11,866 nt of DNA from Desulfobacteraceae bacterium UBA2771 (GTDB taxonomy: Bacteria; Desulfobacterota; Desulfobacteria; Desulfobacterales; Desulfosarcinaceae): the NCBI GenBank assembly GCA_002352605.1, contig DEIP01000135.1, forward strand, positions 874-12,739, written 5' to 3'. Each line of letters opens with the position of its first letter. The stretch's first letter is position 1. The translations under genes were made by a program, and so were the position numbers. This document shows, one piece after another, positions 4,773 through 11,866 of the stretch. The notes beneath the pieces are model-generated. The model was not told the DNA's origin. It saw nothing but the letters and a program-made list of their open reading frames with translations, and made no database searches.

Positions 4773-7685
4773 ATGAAGAACCGTCCCAACGGAATCGTCC
4801 CCGTGGCCGTTAACCGACCCCGCAGAAAAAAGAGGTCCATTGAACTGGATACCATCGAGGTCAAAGGCGCCCGGGAGCACAATCTGAAATCGGTTGATCT
4901 CAGCCTGCCCAAGAAGAAGCTGATCGTCTTCACCGGTGTCTCCGGTTCGGGCAAGTCCAGCCTGGCCTTCGACACCATTTTTGCCGAGGGCCAGCGCCGC
5001 TATGTGGAATCTTTGTCGGCCTATGCCCGCCAATTTATCGGTCAGATGGAAAAACCCCGCTACGACACCATCCGGGGCCTGTCGCCAACCATCTCCATCG
5101 AACAGAAGTCGGCCGGAAAGAACCCCCGCTCGACGGTGGGCACCATCACCGAGATCTACGACTACCTGCGGGTGCTCTACGCCCGCATCGGCCGGCAAAC
5201 CTGCATTAAATGTCACAACCTTGTGGGTACGGGAGACGCCCAGGGCATGGTCACCCGCATTCTGGAAATGCCCGAAGGCAGCAAAATCTTCATCCTGGCA
5301 CCGGTAATCGATAACCGCAAAGGGCAGCACCGGGAAGTGATCGCCCGGCTTCAACGGCAGGGATACGCCCGGGTGCGGGTCAACGGGGTCGTACAGGAGA
5401 TCGAAACCGTCCAGGCCCTGGCGCGGTATAAGAAACACACCATCGAAGCGGTGGTGGATCGACTGAAGGTCGCCAAGGGCGGCGGCTTCAGAAAACGGCT
5501 CACCGACTCGGTAGAGACCGCCCTGAAACTGGGCGAGGGCCGCATCATCGTCCACCGCATGGACGGCGGCGACATCCCCATGAGCGAAGCCCGCTCCTGC
5601 TGCGGCATCGCCTACCCCGAACCGGACCCACCCCTGTTCTCTTTCAACTCGCCCCTGGGTATGTGTCCGGACTGCAACGGCATCGGCGCCAAGCTGGCCA
5701 TGGACACCGACAAGGTCATCGCCGACGGCAAGCTATCGATCCGGCAGGGGGCGGTCATCCCCTGGCAAGGTCATTTTACCGGCAAAGGCAAGCTGAACGG
5801 CTCCTGGACGGCCGAACAATTGCGGGCCATGGAACAGCAGTGGAAGGTGGATTTCGATACCCCGTGGAATCGGCTGCCCAAGCGGCAGAAGCGCCTGATT
5901 CTTTATGGCTCCCGTGGACGCGAACTAACGGTGAGTTGGAACGCGGAAAAGATCAAGGGTTCTTTCACCACCACCTACGAAGGGTTGCTCAACACCCTCA
6001 TGCGCCGCTACAAACAAACCGAATCGGAAAACGCCAAAAAGTACTACGGCCGATTCCTCTCTACGCGACCCTGCGACACTTGCGGTGGGCGACGCCTTAA
6101 GCCAGAAGTGCTGGCCGTTAAGATTGGCGACCGCTCCATCATCGACGTCACCGAGATGACCATCCGCGAGGCCCGGGATTTTCTCACCGGTTTGCAGCTC
6201 TCCGGCAACCGCAAGATCATTGCCGAGGAACTGCTCAAAGAGATCAGCGGTCGGTTGGGTTTTCTGGTCAACGTGGGGCTGGACTACCTGTCGCTCAACC
6301 GCAAGGGCCCCACCCTGTCCGGCGGTGAATCACAGCGCATCCGCCTGGCCTCCCAGGTTGGGTCGGAGCTGACCGGTGTGCTTTACATCCTAGACGAGCC
6401 CTCCATCGGCCTGCACCAACGGGATAATATCAAGCTGTTGGGCACCCTGTGTCATCTGCGGGACATCGGCAACACCCTTATCGTGGTCGAACACGACCGG
6501 GAGACCATGGCGTCGTCGGACTGGATCGTGGACTTCGGCCCCGGCGCCGGGCATCTGGGCGGCGAAATCGTGGCCCAGGGCACGCCCAAGCAGATCATGC
6601 GCCGCAAAACCTCTGTCACCGGCCGCTACCTCAGTGGCCGGGAGGAGATCGAGATCCCGGCGCACCGGCGACCAGCGGCGGCTGCCGGAAAACGGCGGAT
6701 CAGCATTGCCGACGCCACCGAAAACAACCTGGACCACCTCACGGTGGAGATCCCCCTGGGACTTTTGGTGGCGGTAACCGGCGTTTCCGGTGCGGGCAAG
6801 TCCACGCTGATCAACCAGATTCTATACCCGGCCCTGGCGGCCAAGCTGCACAACGCCATGCTGCAGCCCGGCCGGCACAAAGCCATCCACGGGTTGAAAC
6901 ACCTGGACAAGGTGATCAACATCGACCAGAAGGCCATCGGTCGCACCCCCCGCAGCAATCCGGCGACCTACACCAAGGTTTTCGACTACATCCGTGATTT
7001 TTTCGCCCGGTTGCCCGAATCCAACATGCGCGGGTACCTAAAAGGCCGCTACTCCTTCAATGTCAAGGGGGGCCGTTGCGAGGCCTGCCACGGAGACGGC
7101 TACATCAAGGTGGAGATGCACTTTCTGGCCGACGTCTACGTGCCCTGCGAAACCTGTCGGGGAAAGCGGTTTAACGACGCCACCCTGGAGATCAGGTATA
7201 AGGATCACTCCATCGCCGACGTGCTGGGCCTGTCGGTCGTGCAGGCCCGGGAGTTGTTCAAAAACCACCCGCGCATCCGACGTATTCTGGACACCCTCAT
7301 GGATGTGGGGCTCTCCTACATTAAACTGGGTCAGGCGGCCACGACCCTGTCCGGCGGCGAAGCCCAGCGCATCAAGTTGGCCCGGGAGCTGGCCAAGCGG
7401 GCCACGGGCCGCACCCTGTACATCCTTGACGAGCCCACCACCGGCTTGCATTTCCAGGATATCAGAATGCTGCTGGCCGTACTCCAGCGGTTGGTGGACG
7501 GCGGCAACACGGTGGTGGTGATCGAACACAACCTGGATGTGATTAAAACGGCCGACTGGATTATCGACCTGGGACCCGAAGGAGGCAACGGCGGCGGGAG
7601 ATTGGTGGCCCAGGGCCCGCCGGAGGTCGTGGCTGAAATCGATGCCGGCTATACCGGTCGATTTTTAAAGGAAATGATTTATTGA
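4773..7685 (+). CDS. uvrA: Excinuclease ABC subunit A (UvrA)
   Basis: DNA damage-recognition ATPase of nucleotide excision repair; works as a dimer that loads UvrB. The 970 residues are slightly long because of a basic N-terminal extension (about 1-25) before the usual family opening. The first ATPase half has GVSGSGKS at 55-62, LSGGE at 515-519 and LYILDE at 537-542. The second has GVSGAGKS at 670-677, LSGGE at 859-863 and LYILDE at 882-887. The essential C-terminal zinc finger is intact: C769xxC772 and C792xxC795. The first zinc finger is altered: C277 and C298xxC301 are present, but the fourth ligand position is R274, with an extra cysteine at 276. The UvrB-binding and insertion domains look complete. 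The ATG at 4773 has a GGAAAG site upstream. hrpB follows after 81 bases with no terminator. Confidence 0.98.
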   Translation: MKNRPNGIVPVAVNRPRRKKRSIELDTIEVKGAREHNLKSVDLSLPKKKLIVFTGVSGSGKSSLAFDTIFAEGQRRYVESLSAYARQFIGQMEKPRYDTIRGLSPTISIEQKSAGKNPRSTVGTITEIYDYLRVLYARIGRQTCIKCHNLVGTGDAQGMVTRILEMPEGSKIFILAPVIDNRKGQHREVIARLQRQGYARVRVNGVVQEIETVQALARYKKHTIEAVVDRLKVAKGGGFRKRLTDSVETALKLGEGRIIVHRMDGGDIPMSEARSCCGIAYPEPDPPLFSFNSPLGMCPDCNGIGAKLAMDTDKVIADGKLSIRQGAVIPWQGHFTGKGKLNGSWTAEQLRAMEQQWKVDFDTPWNRLPKRQKRLILYGSRGRELTVSWNAEKIKGSFTTTYEGLLNTLMRRYKQTESENAKKYYGRFLSTRPCDTCGGRRLKPEVLAVKIGDRSIIDVTEMTIREARDFLTGLQLSGNRKIIAEELLKEISGRLGFLVNVGLDYLSLNRKGPTLSGGESQRIRLASQVGSELTGVLYILDEPSIGLHQRDNIKLLGTLCHLRDIGNTLIVVEHDRETMASSDWIVDFGPGAGHLGGEIVAQGTPKQIMRRKTSVTGRYLSGREEIEIPAHRRPAAAAGKRRISIADATENNLDHLTVEIPLGLLVAVTGVSGAGKSTLINQILYPALAAKLHNAMLQPGRHKAIHGLKHLDKVINIDQKAIGRTPRSNPATYTKVFDYIRDFFARLPESNMRGYLKGRYSFNVKGGRCEACHGDGYIKVEMHFLADVYVPCETCRGKRFNDATLEIRYKDHSIADVLGLSVVQARELFKNHPRIRRILDTLMDVGLSYIKLGQAATTLSGGEAQRIKLARELAKRATGRTLYILDEPTTGLHFQDIRMLLAVLQRLVDGGNTVVVIEHNLDVIKTADWIIDLGPEGGNGGGRLVAQGPPEVVAEIDAGYTGRFLKEMIY

Positions 7686-7766
7686 ACAGATTCAAATCAA
7701 GCAGACCACCGCGATTAAGGACGCCATCATGGTGATGATGACGCCAATGTGTTATCGTTACAGGCC

Positions 7767-10319
7767 ATGAATCAGCCTTTGGAAAAAGGGTTTGCCGGGC
7801 ACCTGCCCGTCGCCGCGGTTGTTGATAACCTGAAGGCCTTCCTTCAAAACCGCCCTTCGGCCGTTCTGGTGGCACCGCCGGGTGCCGGCAAAACCACAGC
7901 CGTGCCACTGGCGCTGCTGGAAGAGGTGTGGCTGACCGGCAGGCGTATCCTGCTCCTGGCGCCCCGACGGCTGGCCGCACGGTCTGCCGCCAGTCGCATG
8001 GCATCTCTTCTGGACCAGCCGGTAGGTGAAACCGTGGGTTACCGGGTTCGCATGGAAAGCCGGGTGGGGCCGAACACGCGCATCGAAGTGGTTACCGAGG
8101 GGATCCTTATCCGCATGCTTCAGACCGATCCGTCGCTGGCCGGTGTGGGCCTGGTGATCTTCGATGAGTTCCACGAACGCAGCCTGGATGCCGACCTGGG
8201 ACTGGCGCTGTGTATGGATATCCAGGGGGTTTTCAATGAAGGTCTTCGGCTGTTGGTGATGTCCGCCACCTTGGATCCGGCACCGGTAGCCGCCCTGCTG
8301 GATGATGCTCCGCTGGTCCGGTGTGATGGCCGACGGTTTCCCGTGGAAACCCGATATCTGGGCCCACCGACAGGTCCGTCCGTGGAACGGGCCGTCGCCC
8401 GCGTGATCCGGCAGTCAGTGGCCGCCGACGAAGGCAACCTGCTTGTCTTTCTACCCGGCGCAGCGGAGATCAGGCGGGTAGCCCGGTTCCTTGAAGACGG
8501 GGATCTGCCGAAAAGATGGGTTGTTGCCCCCCTTTATGGCAACCTTCCCCGAAATCGCCAGGATGGGGCTATCGCCCCCCCTCCGGTGGGCCGACACAAG
8601 ATCGTGTTGGCCACCGCCATCGCCGAAACCAGCCTGACCATTGAACAGATCGGCGTTGTGGTTGACAGCGGTCTGCAGCGGGCGCCGCGATTCGATCCGG
8701 TCAGCGGCATGACCCGGCTGGTGACCCTGCCGGTTTCCCGGGCATCCGCCGACCAGCGACGGGGACGGGCCGGACGCCTGGGGCCGGGCATCTGCTACCG
8801 GATCTGGCATGAAGCGGCTCACCAATTGCTTACCCCCCGCAACCGGCCGGAGATCCTCGACTCCGATTTGACCGGATTGGCCCTGGAATTATCCGCCTGG
8901 GGGCTTGACAGCTCCGATGCCCTGGACTGGCTGGATCCACCCCCGGCCGCGGCATTCCACCGGGCCCGTCGGCTGCTCCTGGATCTGGGGGCCCTCGACG
9001 ATGATGGAAAAATCAGCGCTCACGGCCGCCGCATGGCGGCCCTGCCGCTGCATCCCCGCTTGGCGCATATGATGTTGGCAGGCCAAAAAGAAAATATGGG
9101 CCATGCCGCCTGTCAAATCGCCGCTATTTTGAGTGAACGCGATCCCCTCCAATTTGCCGGTCGGGAGCGGGATGCCGACCTGCAACTGAGGCTTGACGCA
9201 ATGCAGGCCTGTGAGACAAAGCAACCGTTTCGGCACCATGGATGCACCGTCGATTCGTCTGCCATGCATCAAATTTTAAAGGTCTCGGTCGTACTCCAAC
9301 GTCGTTTGGGCACACGCCGCAACACCAATGGACCGGCTGAACCGGGTCGCCTGCTGGCATGGGCCTACCCCGACCGTATCGCCTGGAGACGACCCGGCAG
9401 TCCGGGCCGCTTTTTGCTGGCCACCGGCCGGGGTGCCTTTCTCGATCCGGCCGAACCGCTGGGCGCCAGTGAGTGCCTGGTGGCGGCCCACATGAACGGA
9501 GCGCGGCGGGAGGCGCGTATCTTCATGGCGGCCGCCCTCGATAAGGAATGGCTGCTGGATCAGTTCGCCCACCGGGTACGATGGCAGGAATCGGTATCCT
9601 GGGATGGCCGGCGGCAGGCCGTATCGGCTGTTCGCAAGCTGGTTTTAGGGGCACTCACCTTGGAAACCGAAAGGCTGCGCACCCCTGCTCCAGAAGCCGT
9701 ATTGGCAGCCATGACCAAAGGCATTCGCCAAAACGGGATCGGCATCCTCCCCTGGACGCGGGCCTTGCGCGCCTGGCAGGCACGGGTCATGCTGCTGAGA
9801 CGGGTCGATGCAGCGGGCGGCCCCTGGCCGGATATTCTCGATGCATCACTGTCAGACACTCTTGAGGATTGGTTGGCCCCCTATCTCTTCGGCATGACAC
9901 GATTGCATGATTTGGGAATCGAGACTTTTTCCAAGGCGCTGCGGCGGCTTCTCACCTGGCGCCAACAACGGCAGGTTGAGGAACTGGCGCCGACCCACAT
10001 TACGGTACCCAGTGGTTCCCGTCTGCCCATCAATTACGGGGGACCCATTCCGGTGCTGGCCGTGCGCATACAAGAGATGTTCGGTGCCACCGCCTCGCCG
10101 GCAATCGCCGGCGGCCGGATGCCCCTCCTCCTGCACCTGCTTTCACCGGCCGGACGCCCCGCCCAGATTACCCGGAACCTGGCCGGATTTTGGAAAAACA
10201 GCTACCCCGAAGTGAAAAAAGATCTCAAAGGCCGGTATCCCAAGCACGCCTGGCCGGATGACCCCTTGCGAGCCGCCCCCACGGCCCGGGTTAAACCAAG
10301 AAAGCCCGAGGAATCCTGA
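7767..10319 (+). CDS. hrpB: ATP-dependent helicase HrpB
   Basis: DEAH-family (superfamily 2) helicase of the HrpB type, probably acting on RNA in the cytosol; its exact role is poorly known even in model bacteria. From the ATG at 7767 it has 850 residues, full length for the family. Motif I is APPGAGKTT (36-44), motif II is DEFH (133-136), motif III is SAT (166-168) and motif VI is QRRGRAGR (330-337). The helicase-associated domain follows, and the C-terminus ends in the HrpB signature LHLLSPAGRP, then FWKNSYPEVKKDLKGRYPKH. A GTG six codons upstream (7749) could also start the gene; neither has a strong ribosome binding site, but 7767 fits the family better. It probably shares a transcript with uvrA. 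The GC content is very high, in contrast to the next two genes. Confidence 0.95.
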   Translation: MNQPLEKGFAGHLPVAAVVDNLKAFLQNRPSAVLVAPPGAGKTTAVPLALLEEVWLTGRRILLLAPRRLAARSAASRMASLLDQPVGETVGYRVRMESRVGPNTRIEVVTEGILIRMLQTDPSLAGVGLVIFDEFHERSLDADLGLALCMDIQGVFNEGLRLLVMSATLDPAPVAALLDDAPLVRCDGRRFPVETRYLGPPTGPSVERAVARVIRQSVAADEGNLLVFLPGAAEIRRVARFLEDGDLPKRWVVAPLYGNLPRNRQDGAIAPPPVGRHKIVLATAIAETSLTIEQIGVVVDSGLQRAPRFDPVSGMTRLVTLPVSRASADQRRGRAGRLGPGICYRIWHEAAHQLLTPRNRPEILDSDLTGLALELSAWGLDSSDALDWLDPPPAAAFHRARRLLLDLGALDDDGKISAHGRRMAALPLHPRLAHMMLAGQKENMGHAACQIAAILSERDPLQFAGRERDADLQLRLDAMQACETKQPFRHHGCTVDSSAMHQILKVSVVLQRRLGTRRNTNGPAEPGRLLAWAYPDRIAWRRPGSPGRFLLATGRGAFLDPAEPLGASECLVAAHMNGARREARIFMAAALDKEWLLDQFAHRVRWQESVSWDGRRQAVSAVRKLVLGALTLETERLRTPAPEAVLAAMTKGIRQNGIGILPWTRALRAWQARVMLLRRVDAAGGPWPDILDASLSDTLEDWLAPYLFGMTRLHDLGIETFSKALRRLLTWRQQRQVEELAPTHITVPSGSRLPINYGGPIPVLAVRIQEMFGATASPAIAGGRMPLLLHLLSPAGRPAQITRNLAGFWKNSYPEVKKDLKGRYPKHAWPDDPLRAAPTARVKPRKPEES

Positions 10320-10395
10320 AAACGGCCGGCGAATCGGGTCACGGAAAATGACGTGCTCCACCTAAATGATAGGCCGAACGAAGACGGAATTCATT

Positions 10396-10848
10396 ATGAG
10401 AGATATAGACAAATATAAACCTGCCGTCACGAAGACCCTGCTGTTATTTCTTGCAGGGATTGTTTGGGAATGTGTTGGAATAATGCTTTTGTTTTTGGCC
10501 TTTTCATGGCTAACGGCAGATTCTAATATAAACATTTATCTGTATGCGGGTGCCGGAATAGTGTTAGGGTTATTGGTACACCATTTTGGCTTTTTGAAGA
10601 TAGTAGATACAAACTTGAAACGACTCCTTCAAATGAATGGGACGAGATGCTTGTTCTCCTTTATTCCTTGGAAGAGTTATCTAATTATCGTCGCTATGAT
10701 TGCAATGGGAGCAGTACTGCGCCATTCAATAATTCCGAAAGAAAATTTAGCGACCTTGTACATAGGTATCGGTTTGGCTCTAATATTGTCAAGCGTTAGA
10801 TATTTAAGAATCTTTTACAGAGAAATTAGAAGAGAAAAAGTGGCCTAA
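10396..10848 (+). CDS. Uncharacterised four-helix membrane protein
   Basis: A 150-residue integral membrane protein that I do not recognise by name. Hydrophobic helices are at about 14-38, 46-66, 94-110 and 118-136. A positively charged loop (about 68-93) separates helices two and three, and the tail is basic (FYREIRREKVA). I chose the ATG at 10396; an in-frame ATG at 10366 would add ten residues without a better ribosome binding site, and neither site is strong. The gene is AT-rich: about 38% GC by hand count over 10501-10560, against about 73% over 9421-9480 in hrpB. It lies 76 bases after hrpB and 55 bases before another AT-rich gene. No catalytic motif is visible. It may be an acquired gene, and its function is unknown. 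Confidence 0.75.
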   Translation: MRDIDKYKPAVTKTLLLFLAGIVWECVGIMLLFLAFSWLTADSNINIYLYAGAGIVLGLLVHHFGFLKIVDTNLKRLLQMNGTRCLFSFIPWKSYLIIVAMIAMGAVLRHSIIPKENLATLYIGIGLALILSSVRYLRIFYREIRREKVA

Positions 10849-10903
10849 CGACCGCAAAAAGCCGCCGGCCGATTAGCGACGTCCGGAAAGGAGCGTTGGT
10901 GAT

Positions 10904-11740
10904 ATGTCTGAGATTGAAGAAAGACTTTGTATAGCCGAATCAAAGATATCGACTGTTGAACGTGAATTCAACAATTCATGGGCATATGGAAGCCGGTCAG
11001 AATATGAAGAAAGATTCAAACATGAAATTGTAAATCAACTCTCGGTTAAAATCTTTGTATTTCTTGCCGGCGTCATTGCAACATTTGGCACGGCATTGTT
11101 TATTTACATTGGGGTGACGGTAGAGTCCAAAGTCATCGCAAAGGTTGATGAGAAAATTAAAATTGTCAAATTGGAAGAGTCGGAAAGAGTCAATGAAATT
11201 ATTGCTAATTTCGACTGGCGTCAGTCCCACGATTTCGGTTATGTGTATAGGAATCTAGCAAAAACATTCTGGGAAGATAAGACGATTGATAATAAGAACA
11301 AGAAACGATGGATTTCACAAGTATTAAAATTAGCCACTGAAAAACTTGAAAAAGCGGAAAAAAAAGATGCGGTTAGAGGTGCAACATATTGGGAACTGGG
11401 TAATTTAGCCTACATATTACCTGTGAAATATCATACGGATACCGAGAATTCAGCATTAGCCGAATCATATTTTGAAAAAGCAATCAGGTTATATGAACAG
11501 GCAGAAATTGAAGATGGTTGGAGAGGTGGCGCATATGAAGACCTGGCAAGGGTCCAAGTTTCCATTTCATTACTGCACAAAGGCACCAATAAGGGGGTTT
11601 CTTATGAAAAGATGGCCATTCGCAGCAAACAGCTTGCTCTTCGAGACTACAAGGAATTAGTTAAGAAATCCCTTCATTGGCGCAATGCTTCAATAATCAG
11701 GCTTGAAAACGAACTTGGACGCTCGTCTCCCGGGTTCTAA
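10904..11740 (+). CDS. Uncharacterised membrane-anchored TPR-like protein
   Basis: A 278-residue protein of unknown function. Residues 1-45 are charged and helix-prone. One strong transmembrane helix lies at about 47-72, followed by a charged, probably coiled-coil stretch (about 74-100). The remaining 175 residues are mainly helical and contain TPR-like segments such as ALAESYFEKAIRLYEQA (184-200) and a preceding ATYWELGNLAY (160-170). The cytoplasmic or external side of the repeats cannot be told from the sequence. The ATG at 10904 has AAAGGAG ten bases upstream. GC is about 32% by hand count over 11281-11340. It probably forms an operon with the membrane protein before it. A TPR-like module tethered to the membrane suggests a protein-binding scaffold, which is inference. 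Confidence 0.75.
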   Translation: MSEIEERLCIAESKISTVEREFNNSWAYGSRSEYEERFKHEIVNQLSVKIFVFLAGVIATFGTALFIYIGVTVESKVIAKVDEKIKIVKLEESERVNEIIANFDWRQSHDFGYVYRNLAKTFWEDKTIDNKNKKRWISQVLKLATEKLEKAEKKDAVRGATYWELGNLAYILPVKYHTDTENSALAESYFEKAIRLYEQAEIEDGWRGGAYEDLARVQVSISLLHKGTNKGVSYEKMAIRSKQLALRDYKELVKKSLHWRNASIIRLENELGRSSPGF

Positions 11741-11780
11741 GGGCTTCGGCAAGAATAAAATACACAGAGATGACGCCGGA

Positions 11781-11862
11781 TTTTTGTTCGTGTTCAAGGC
11801 GCGTCAGAGGGCGCAACCTTGTTGGTTGTTACCTTTGAGGTTACGCAGAACACGAGCAAAAA
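11781..11862. repeat. Long imperfect inverted repeat
   Basis: A 15-base arm TTTTTGTTCGTGTTC (11781-11795) pairs with GAACACGAGCAAAAA (11848-11862), all Watson-Crick except one G-U. Inside, GCGCAACC (11811-11818) pairs with GGTTACGC (11839-11846) at seven of eight positions, leaving a 15-base asymmetric bulge at 11796-11810. In that bulge GCGC (11799-11802) can also pair with GCGC (11811-11814). It lies 40 bases after the stop of the AT-rich gene. It could be a dispersed repeat or small non-autonomous element, a structured RNA, or a terminator; the window holds no second copy. Confidence 0.6.
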
Positions 11863-11866
11863 GACA

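Noticed and set aside
4749..5555. 268-codon minus-strand frame over the start of uvrA
   Set aside because: Overlaps the uvrA ATPase region, whose motifs are unmistakable; the composition is that of a shadow frame.
10849..10903. Terminator between the two AT-rich genes
   Set aside because: The GC-rich stretch around 10859-10872 makes only weak stems and has no T-tract on the plus strand.
10842..10962. Integron attC site after the four-helix protein gene
   Set aside because: GCCTAAC at 10844-10850 fits the left consensus, and GTTGAAC near 10956 loosely fits the right one, but the ends are not complementary and the right end lies inside the next gene. No integrase is present.

Overview
The window looks like chromosome from a strictly anaerobic, fairly GC-rich bacterium, most likely a sulfate-reducing or related Desulfobacterota (old Deltaproteobacteria). 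I infer this from the mix of genes: a rubrerythrin, a single-cluster ferredoxin with an Asp in place of one Cys, a DUF3786 protein (a family I know mainly from such anaerobes), and standard bacterial pyruvate kinase, UvrA and HrpB. No rRNA or species marker is present, so the lineage call is an inference.

Layout. (1) Bases 1-2053, plus strand: a class III adenylyl cyclase fused to an FHA domain (233-1138), a small ferredoxin (1202-1396), a likely intrinsic terminator (1422-1449) and a GTG-started rubrerythrin (1478-2053). This block joins a second-messenger enzyme to two redox and peroxide-stress proteins. (2) Bases 2182-4666, minus strand: pyruvate kinase (2182-3606), a 376-base gap without a confident gene, and a DUF3786 protein (3983-4666). 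(3) Bases 4773-10319, plus strand: uvrA (nucleotide excision repair) followed after 81 bases by hrpB (DEAH-family helicase), probably co-transcribed. The 106-base spacer between the DUF3786 gene and uvrA holds good candidates for back-to-back promoters. (4) Bases 10396-11740, plus strand: two AT-rich genes of unknown function, a four-helix membrane protein and a single-helix protein with a TPR-like C-terminal part. They differ sharply in base composition from hrpB and look acquired. (5) Bases 11781-11862: a long imperfect inverted repeat that resembles a mobile or structural repeat element.

Most of the window is conserved housekeeping sequence. The parts worth a second look are ligand substitutions in otherwise standard proteins (ferredoxin Asp12, rubrerythrin Val97, UvrA Arg274, pyruvate kinase Arg104), the FHA-cyclase fusion beside redox genes, and the AT-rich gene pair ending in the inverted repeat. 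I found no CRISPR array, transposase, integrase, tRNA or rRNA, and no recognisable defence system. The only candidates for something undescribed are the two unknown membrane proteins and the repeat.
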